A stretch of DNA of 64,000 nucleotides, from positions 8,170,001 to 8,234,000 of the forward strand of contig JAEMBT020000005.1 in the NCBI GenBank assembly GCA_018873245.2. Reading direction: 5' to 3'. The translations under genes and the position numbers were made by a program. Positions 55,563 through 64,000 of the stretch are shown here, one piece after another. Under the pieces are notes generated by a model. It was not told where the DNA came from, ran no database searches, and saw only the letters and a program-made list of their open reading frames with translations. Numbering within the stretch: the first letter of the stretch is position 1; every line of letters starts with the position of its first letter. Source of the DNA: Archegozetes longisetosus. Its lineage: Eukaryota; Arthropoda; Arachnida; Sarcoptiformes; Trhypochthoniidae.

Positions 55563-57062
55563 ATGAACGAAGGTTCAAAAATTAATGTTAACTCTTCCTC
55601 TATTATCGACTTAAAGGCAGAACTATTTCGAAAACAAGAAGCCTTTCGTTTACAAAAATTATCTGAAAGTCAACAACAATTAATTAACAGCGATTCAAAT
55701 TTATACTCAACTAATAATAATAATAAGTATAAATTGGGTAAGAGAATACGTGAAAAGGCAGCTAAAAGTGGCATCAAATCCAACGTTAGAAATCGAAATA
55801 ATACCGATTTAGAAGAAAATCAAAAATTAAACCAACAAAAATTGGAAGAAGAAAATGCTTTAAACAAATCGAGAGAAATGCTGGAAAAGAAGACTAAACT
55901 ATACGAACAGTTGTCTAATAATGTCAATTTATGTCTTAACCATAAAGAAGATGAAGAATTTGATGACAGAATTCTCGTTAACTTCGAGCAGAAAGCTATT
56001 GAAAAACAAATTAGAGACCGAAATGATTTGTTGAATAAAAGGCAAACTAACAACGATACTAATAATGATTTTGATAATCAGATCAATAGTGAAGAAGAAT
56101 GGACTGAATTTGTTGATTCTCTCGGAAGGACCAGAAAATGTCTGAAAAAAGATTTGCAACACTTTAGAGAACTCGATAGACAAATGTTTCAAAAAACTAA
56201 TTCAACTAATCATAATAATAGTAATTGTAATTCAGTTAAAGATCTTTCAAATGATACCTCAACAGTTCCTCATTTGTCGAGAAGTAATGAATTATTGAGT
56301 AATGATCTGAGGCAAGAACTAGATCGACGCGAATGGGAGACTAACGCTTCCATTCAAATGAATAGAGAATCCGATGGACAACAAAGTGATGCAAATATTC
56401 ACTACCAAAATGTACAATTCAAGGAAATTCGTGATCATGGAGTCGCTTATTATTCTTTCTCAAAAGATAGTCAGCAAAGAGAAGAGCAAATGAACTTATT
56501 AAATAGTCTAAGAGAACAGACAAAGAATCAAAAAGTAGCTAAACAAAAATTAAAAGAGAAACGTAAACTTTTGATGCGTGAAAGACTCGCAAAAGTAGCT
56601 CAACGAAAAGGTATTTCTATTGATTTGGCTGAATCGAGTGATAGCGAAGAGGAGACAGAACCCGAACCTATTCGTGAAGAGGAGCCGCCGAAAAGTAAAC
56701 CAATTACTGTTCGTGAGTGGGATATCGGAAAAGAGGAATTGAACTTATATTTACCAAAGTCTAAACCTGGCAGTAATAATAGTTACTTTGAAGAGAAGAG
56801 GACTGAGAGAAATCCTGAATTCGCTCCGCCTTCTAGTTATAGCAAAAATCAATTTAGGGGTAATTTCAACGATAAAAAACCTCATTATAAAAGCCAAAAG
56901 TTAAAAAGCGAAGAAAAAATTGCTCAAAAGGCAGTAAATACGGACAATAATAGTAAATCATTAGATAACAATAAAAGTTCAGCAAGTTTATGCCCTCCAA
57001 AACCTGATGTCAACAAAATTATAAGCGACGCGTTATCTTATTTTAGGAGTAATCCAAAATAA
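55563..57062 (+). CDS. CCDC174: Coiled-coil domain-containing protein 174
   Basis: Nuclear protein associated with the exon junction complex and splicing in animals. Single exon, 499 residues, start ATG at 55563. Conserved blocks in order: N-terminal DLKAELFRKQEAFRLQKL, a charged helix (REMLEKKTKLYEQL), the central EEWTEFVDSLGRTRKCLKKDL, GVAYYSFSKDSQQREEQM with the following Lys-rich coiled coil, and near the C-terminus REWDIGKE and RNPEFAPPSSY. Poly-Asn stretches (NNNN, NSNCN) are an AT-rich-genome feature. No lesions. It is divergent from MSRB1 copy 2. Confidence 0.93.
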   Translation: MNEGSKINVNSSSIIDLKAELFRKQEAFRLQKLSESQQQLINSDSNLYSTNNNNKYKLGKRIREKAAKSGIKSNVRNRNNTDLEENQKLNQQKLEEENALNKSREMLEKKTKLYEQLSNNVNLCLNHKEDEEFDDRILVNFEQKAIEKQIRDRNDLLNKRQTNNDTNNDFDNQINSEEEWTEFVDSLGRTRKCLKKDLQHFRELDRQMFQKTNSTNHNNSNCNSVKDLSNDTSTVPHLSRSNELLSNDLRQELDRREWETNASIQMNRESDGQQSDANIHYQNVQFKEIRDHGVAYYSFSKDSQQREEQMNLLNSLREQTKNQKVAKQKLKEKRKLLMRERLAKVAQRKGISIDLAESSDSEEETEPEPIREEEPPKSKPITVREWDIGKEELNLYLPKSKPGSNNSYFEEKRTERNPEFAPPSSYSKNQFRGNFNDKKPHYKSQKLKSEEKIAQKAVNTDNNSKSLDNNKSSASLCPPKPDVNKIISDALSYFRSNPK

Positions 57063-57657
57063 CTTTGATTAAATTTTGTTATGATTATTTTAACTTTTCC
57101 TTGGTCAAATTTTGTTATGATTACTATAAATTAAACAGTATATTGAATCAGTGTATGTTTGAATAGTGTATGTAATAAAAGGCATTTAACTCAATAATTG
57201 CATTTCCCACATGATGTTGAAGCAAAAGATAATTAATCTAAAATAATAGCGATAACATTAGGAGTTATCATAGTTTAGACACGCCATTCAGTTGTGTAAT
57301 AATAGATAACAAGTAAACGCATTATTTCAGAAGCACCTCAGTTAATATCATAATTGCTTTTAACTTGTTTCCCTTTTTATTCTCCATTCGTTTCACAGTA
57401 GTATTGTTTTGTTATTAACGTTTTCAGCATAACTTCTACGGTATTTCCACAGTATTTCCACAGAAGACCCAACACGAAGTCATTGCTGAGAAGAAACGCG
57501 GTTGAAATACTTAAAAAACTAACTTTATATGAAGTGCTGCTGTAATAAAGAAAAGCCTTGAAAAAAGTTGTTCCTTTAGAATCTAACCTATAGGTGATCT
57601 CAATGTTAAGCATGTCTAATGCATTTCCTCGTTGCCTTAAGCTATTATATAGAGAGT

Positions 57658-57721
<64 letters not shown>

Positions 57722-59142
57722 AGGGGTATATATAGGGGGCTGACAAGAGAGAAGAGATGGTCCTTCGTTTAGAGCAGTGACCCAATCGTGTTCTACTCGT
57801 CGGCATTTTAACGAAACTGGCGAACATAACAAACAAAATACAGGCAAATACTGGCAGCAAGGCTAAGGCTATATTGTTAGCTCTCTTTCGGGACTTTGTG
57901 CTCGGTTCTAAGACTAGAATGTGTGTTGTGTAGTGTCAGCTTTTTATTTTGATAAAGAAGACAAGACCAGATTTTTTTCGGTATTGACTTAACACTTATT
58001 TAAGTTTTTTAAGTCAATCATACTCTCCTCGGACGTGGTTAGTTATTTGAAATGTTTTGTTGAAAAGTAAAGACAAAACTTTTGTTGATGTGTGAGCTTA
58101 GAACTTTGCACAACACCCTAATAGAAGTTTTTTATTCGCTCTTTTGTTTGTCGTTATACATAACTCTTGTATATATAACTTTCATATAGATATAATATGA
58201 GACAACAAATAACTGCATATTAAGTAATACAATATTTATAAAAGTAGAGCAATCGTATGGAATTGTTCTTTATGGTAAGTGATTGGAAATGAGATTACAT
58301 ATCATTTATATCAATATTGAATATATTGTCAAATAGCAATAAAAGTATGTGTCAAACTGTTATGGCCATATCTACGACATTGCAGTCCATTTAATTTGAC
58401 TTTTGTGATAACTAAAATATTCGATTATCTATAGTTAAAGTACTATAATTAGAAAAGTTGATTGTTTTTATCAAAAAATAAGTTATGAGGTTAGTATTGA
58501 GTAAAACAATTGTGTGTTTAAGTCAAAGATCGGGTGTGTTATCTCATATTGATGTTAAAAAACTTCATATTATAGAGATGGTTAACTGAAATGATGTTTC
58601 TGTTGACACCTCAGTTTTTATATGCCATCTGTATTCTGTATTAGATTTTCTTTGCTGTCTCTCTTATCTGAATGTTGGGCAAGATATATATAAGCTAACA
58701 TGTAAGCAGATTTAGCGATGTGTCACAGTATTGGAGGATAAATATTATAAGCGAGTAGTGTAAGAATTAGAAATAGAGAAAAGATGAGAGACAAATCGAT
58801 ATGAAAGAGCATGCGGAGAGTATACCAGCAAATGTTGGTCCAGAGCCACAGATCATAAGAATTAGTTGACATTTAGGGTTCAATCATGTAACTTTGTAGC
58901 ACAATGTGATTGCAAAAATGCATTAATGTAATCAATTTTTAAGTAGTTCAAAAATAACTTAATTATGGAGCACTGGGGTATATGGGACTGGACTAAGTTT
59001 ATTTGTTGCAATCATAGGTATTCAATCATTTAGATTGCATAGATTCGCTATATTTGATTTGGATTTTGCACTCTTTTGGCCATCCTTTCATTGATTGCCT
59101 ATTAGCCTAATTACTAACATTGCGTTTACCATTGTATTAAAG
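57063..59142. other. Upstream and 5' intron region of the PH-domain gene
   Basis: No coding exon could be assigned. It contains the GA microsatellite and probably the first exon(s) and promoter of the PLEKHA-like gene, because the first recognised coding exon begins at a splice acceptor. A small frame at 58801 (MKEHAESIPANVGPEPQ) is a possible but unproven first exon. Confidence 0.4.
57662..57717 (+). repeat. (GA)28 microsatellite
   Basis: 56 bases of uninterrupted GA repeats. The minus strand shows (Leu-Ser)n frames that are artefacts of this repeat. GA tracts near 5' regions can bind GAGA-type factors. Confidence 0.95.
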
Positions 59143-62100
59143 GCCCATTGAATCGGCAGATCGTGTTCTCAGTTATCAGCAGTCAAAGAATGTAAACGGA
59201 CAGGACCTGCAAGACACAGTTGTCAATTCTCCAGTTCATTATCACGACAACTATCAGTACTATTATGCGGATAATACAGTCGGCTATATTCCCATCAATG
59301 TAGACACGAATAGCCCAAACATTATGGACGGATTGAGAGTACAATTGCAGAAACGCAAAGGTGTTTCGTTACGATCTCCTCCTGTAAGGAGATCTGATGA
59401 ATCTCAGGTCACACTTCGTGGTTGGCTCTATCGACTCGAAGGCGCAGCTTTGAAGCAATGGAAGAGGCGATGGTTTGTTTTAGCTGATTATTGCCTATTC
59501 TATTACAAAGGTATCAATTTTTATGCTCCAAATTTGACTCTTTTGTTTGAAACCTAATTACATAATAGCTACTGTGCAGCGGTTTTAATAAATAATTGTA
59601 GAGTGACTCTGCCGAAAGTTTGACTGCATTTTACATATTGCTGTTATGCTTTCTGGTTACGGTGTTCACTGTTCTTTCCGCAACATTAATTCGATTACAA
59701 TAAATCAAATTTGTTTTTTATCCAATCTTTGCTCTACTAGAGTCTGATTAACTTTCTTTTCCTCACTCGTCTTATCCTTTTTATAGATCTATTTTTTTCT
59801 GATTAATTTTTTCTCTCTCCAAACATAGCACTTATTGACTCTTTTCTATCAATTTATTTCATTACAACTGATGACAAATACCAATACTTGTCGTTTGCAT
59901 CATTACTTTAAGATTTTTTTCGATCTACTACACAGATATGGAAGAAGAAAAATTACTGGGATCACTATTACTGCCCAGTTATAAGATCACACCCTGTCTT
60001 AGTGAGGATGGAATTGCTCGAAAGTTCGCATTTAAAGCTGAACACAATAATATGAAAACCTATTACTTCGCGGCCGATACCAAAGAAAGTCAGACCCAAT
60101 GGATGAACGCTCTGTCATTGGCCTCTATTATGCAGTTGTCGAGCGCTTTCTCCACTGTTAGAAATCAAGGCGATGGCCAAGAAGTGGCTAACAATGAAGA
60201 AGAAGAGGAGGAGTCCGGCTTCGCTTCATACCAATCCCGGCGAACAAATTCTGGTGCAATGAATAAATCGTTTGATGCAAACATAGGCTCTGATAATAAA
60301 TATCCCGGTTCTTACAATTCAGTCGGTCTCCCAATTGTTTATCAGCAAAACATTCAAAGACCTATCCAGAGGTCACACTATGTGAACGCTCCTCCAAAGC
60401 CAAAGCGTCAATATTATGATAACTCTGATCTCTATGTGATTCCTCCGTCAGCACAATATCATAATCACTCTCACGCAACACCTGATCTGATAGCACACGA
60501 CTCTTATAACAGCAATTATTTGCCATCAACCTATTACACTCAACAGTCATATCCATACGATCAAACGTCACCTCAATATCGTTTGCCACCTCCCGGTCAG
60601 ACCAGATTCGGTCGACTGCCTCCGAGACCACATTCCGCTGACTTCCTCGAACGAGACCAAGAAGAAGAAGAAGACGAAGAAGAGTATCAGAAGATGGTCA
60701 CCCCAAATACATATAATGCGAGTTCAAGATCTGAAAACTACTATCCTTCGTCTCCTCCATCTTCGGAACCTCCAAAGATAATGCCGGTTCGACCAAAATC
60801 AAGTCTCGAAAGATATGATCCCTATTCCCGGTATTATTACGAACAAACAAATTATGGAACTCCACATTATCCCAGTACGACCACCGCTAAAGAGCCGCGT
60901 CCGTGGTCTGACTATTTGGTTACAGCTAACAATATAACGTCCCCACAAAACGATAATCAGCTACATAACACTACTTATCCTCCACTGTCATCCCATTTAT
61001 CTCATTATCATCCTTCTAATGGTAACTATGAATTAGATGCTGAAACTCCTCGAAACTATCAGAGAGAAGAAAGTCTGCAGCGATTGTTGGAATGGAAACA
61101 GCGAATGCTTCAGTCGCCGCTCAATAAAAGAAATTGGTCACAACAGCAACAGTTGCAGCAACAAAGTACAAAAGTAGAACTCCCTTCTAGACCACCACTA
61201 CCTGAAGAATATAGATCTAAGTTCACTATGAAGGACGCATTAAAAGCTCCGCAATATACTCAAAGAGAAAGATCTAAAAGTTCTGGAGATGGAAGTGATT
61301 TCGCGACTATCAATGATGACGACTTAGCCTCACCACAAAGAGCGCTCCAGTCAACTATTCGTCTGATGATGAAGGTATGTATTAATATTTTCTAAACACA
61401 TTTTGATCTGTTTTTCGTTTCATTTCTGGTTGTGTTTGAAAATTTCAAACTAACAAAATATAACTAAACATTAATAATTGCATTGAAAACTGCTGTCAAT
61501 CTGTATTTGCTATGAGATGTTCGAATGGGGTATCTTTTCAAATATATGAATACTGTTGTGTTAAACAATTAGCTAAATAGCTGTAAAACTAACTCAATCT
61601 CAGACTCAAAACAATCTGGAACTAACAAACAGAATATTTCTTGACTAAAACGGTTCGTTGTTATCGATTGTTATAAATAATGAATGACTAAAAATCTGAA
61701 GGACTAACAAAACCTGATTTCTGTATAAGATTTGCGATAAATTATTAAAATTTGAATTTTCTCGAAAGCGGAACTAAATGTTCGAGTGCCATTTACTGAA
61801 AGATTCAATCATTCAAAAGAGCGGACAACACCTGATTATATAAATATTAGTTGTTTCGTCAAAGATAAACACAGAGAATCTGATTTGGACATAAGTAAAG
61901 AAGACTATTACAAAGCGTCGACTATGTTCTATCAACGATTCTCTCAATCAGGTCGTCAAAGCATTTTGATGTCTCCCATCAGTTTTAATGAGTCAAATAG
62001 TAGTAAAAACAATGACAGCTTTGGGCCATCTTTCACCAAACAAGATTGGGGAGATGTCGGTCTACCAGTTCCGGATCAGGCATCTCTTGCTAGGACTGCC

Positions 62101-63912
62101 TCCAGAAGAAGCTTAAAGAGAATGAATACACCTTCGATCGAACACCAGAAAAATTTTGATACCACTAAATCTGATATCAAGCTTGAGAAACGTGAAGATG
62201 GCGATGGAGTCGATGCTAATTCCGTTAAGAGCTTGTTGAAAAAGTTCAATGAAAACCTGGAAAATAAATTTTCGAAATTCGATTGCAATCAAAGTGAAAA
62301 TCAAAGTTTTAACAAGGAAGTTTCAAGTAAACCAAACTATGTTTCTAACTCTGAAACATCAAAGCCACTTACGAATAGCAATTTCTATTTGAAAAGCTAT
62401 GTCAGTGATAGTGAAATACTTGACAATAATTCGGCAGCTGATGAAGAAACTAACACTACTAGATCTGCTCCAATAATGCTCTCTCCCTTGTCATGTGTTT
62501 TGGCTGATCTCAGAAAAACTGCAGATGTCCGCAAAGAAAAACTATATTCTCTATCACGCAGCCAATCATCAGCGAGTAAACTAAAGGTAGATGAAGTTAT
62601 TGTAACAAAAGGTGCTCTTCAGTTACTCGATAACAGCAATACTGCAAACAAAGAACAACAAGTTAATGAACAATCAGACTATTTGAATATGGATAAAATA
62701 ACGAAAGATGAAGATGAATATGTGGCTATGGACGGAGAAGAAGTTGAGAAAGATAGTGATGCCGCAGACGACGCAGATGACGAGGCCAGTCGTGACTTCG
62801 ATACAATCAATTATCAATCAGATGTGATAACTGATAACGACATTAAATTGAAGGCCGGCTGCAAAGTCAGAACTTATAAGAAGCCGAGACCAGAACCAGT
62901 GCCAACAGTTACCAATACGTATCAGCACTTGTCTCATATCGCCAAAGAGTTACTTAACCCAAATCCTGCTTATGAAACATTTGACGAGATACGTATTGGA
63001 ACTGATACTGAAGTGAAAAGTGTTAGCGTTGAACCTAACAGTAAAAATTCAGATAAACAAAGATCTCCAAACGCTCCCTACTATTACTCAGACTTATTAT
63101 CAGAAGAACAACAAATTGCATTACAAGAACGACTAGCTGCTTGTCAAAGTGGATCACCTCCTCCTCTATTGTCTCGTTGTAATGCTTTGAATAATACTCG
63201 ATTTTTGGGAACCACTTCACTACAGAAAACAGATGTCGGAAAAAGAGTTAACAATATAGTGAACTCTATCAGTAAAAACGATTCATTAAATAATACAGTC
63301 GCTCAGACAGATATTGAGACCTCATTGAAATCAATGCTTTTGCCAAATGTGTCCAAATTTTTAGATTCTGAACGCAATAAATACGAAGCTGGACATACTC
63401 TCGAAAAAGTGCCAGAAGGGGATAAGCCATTCTCTTATATGAAGAGATGTATGACACCTGACATCAGTCATTTCAAGACAAAGAAAGATCTCGAATTTCA
63501 GGCTCAAAATAGTTTGTTAGAAAATTCAATTTCTTCAAAAAGAAGATCGAAATCACTCGAGGGATTAGTTGATCAGCAAAACAAACATATATACGAAAAC
63601 TTAGGGATCAATAATAATAATCAGGCCGATAATAGTGATAATAATGATAACAATTTCTCTGATGATGACTTTATGGGCACAGAAGTGCTCAGAAGAGTAA
63701 GTCGGAGACATTTTTCTGGAAGTTTAAACGCAAAAACTTCGCCATCAAACCAACACAAAGTGCCATTAGTGGAGAGTTTGGAGAAAAGTTTTGATGATTT
63801 TACAGAAACAGAGTCTGATTTGAGTTCTCTGATTGAGTTATCAATAGGTGAGAATCGGGCGCTTAATGGCCGATCATGTGGTCAGAATAGTTTGAATTCT
63901 ACACTGATATAA
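59143..63912 (+). CDS. PH-domain protein, PLEKHA5/6/7 (kramer) type; 5' end not found
   Basis: Three exons seen: 59143-59510, 59936-61374, 61769-63912. The first opens at an acceptor (ttaaag) with continuous coding, so more exons lie upstream; an internal Met is at 59324. The PH domain spans the first intron: LRGWLYRLEGAALKQWKRRWFVLADYCLFYYK (first half, positions about 59415-59510), then LLGSLLLPSYKI and the AADTKESQTQWMNAL helix. After it come about 1100 residues of low-complexity, Ser/Pro/Tyr/Asn-rich sequence with acidic clusters and PPXY-like and SH3-like Pro motifs, ending at TAA 63912. Members act as adaptors at cell junctions and the cortex. Exon 2 needs one extra base near 61342, in an A run, for the phase to fit exon 3. 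Confidence 0.8.
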
Positions 63913-64000
63913 GTTGAATGCTATAATGAGTTAGAGGATATCGATTTATATAATAAATGTAATGTATATATGTTTTTATAGACTCAGTTTCTGGTCCTAT

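Noticed and set aside
57377..57860. Minus-strand frames with long (Leu-Ser) repeats
   Set aside because: They are translations of the (GA)28 microsatellite and its flanks.

Overview
The window is nuclear DNA of a small-genome arthropod, most likely a mite. The evidence is strong AT bias, protein-coding genes split by introns of about 50-100 bases with GT..AG ends, typical animal gene families, and degenerate TTAGG (arthropod telomere-type) repeats. The species assignment is inference; no single marker here fixes it.

Layout. 1-8250 holds no recognised gene but two long palindromic (foldback) elements. A small single-pass membrane protein gene lies at 7921-8553 (-). A 19-exon ABCC4-type multidrug transporter fills 9992-18785 (+), with palindromic MITEs in its introns. 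19110-31516 is a transposon graveyard: a giant foldback element built of tandem subrepeats, telomere-like repeats, and a four-level nest (remnant Polinton-like element > mariner > second Polinton-like element > solo LTR). Then come a five-exon glucosylceramidase (32032-33983, -), a decayed DDE transposase, an RCC1-repeat/protein-kinase gene with one in-frame stop (38468-40573, -), DDRGK1 (44892-45870, +), a three-RRM protein of the A1CF/RBM46/RBM47 group (46775-48551, +), two copies of the selenoprotein MSRB1 (49119-49826 and 54341-55056, both -), CCDC174 (55563-57062, +), and a PLEKHA5/6/7-like (kramer-like) PH-domain gene whose last three exons run from 59143 to 63912 (+).

Main results. (1) The two MSRB1 copies each have an in-frame TGA at the selenocysteine site of the family and a foldable SECIS element just behind the stop, so a standard gene caller would miss most of each gene. 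They lie on a segmental duplication, one copy of which later took a Harbinger transposon; the other copy preserves the empty site. (2) The nested elements can be resolved to the base by terminal repeats and target-site duplications of 2, 6 and 4 bp. (3) Six one-base deletions in otherwise conserved genes (ABCC4 x3, DDRGK1 x2, PLEKHA x1) nearly all sit in A or G runs, which points to homopolymer undercounting in the assembly and not to pseudogenes. (4) At least eleven long inverted-repeat elements lie in 64 kb.

The genes do not form a pathway; this is an ordinary animal gene neighbourhood with heavy transposon load. All exon limits were read by eye from splice signals, reading frame and family similarity and have not been checked with transcripts.
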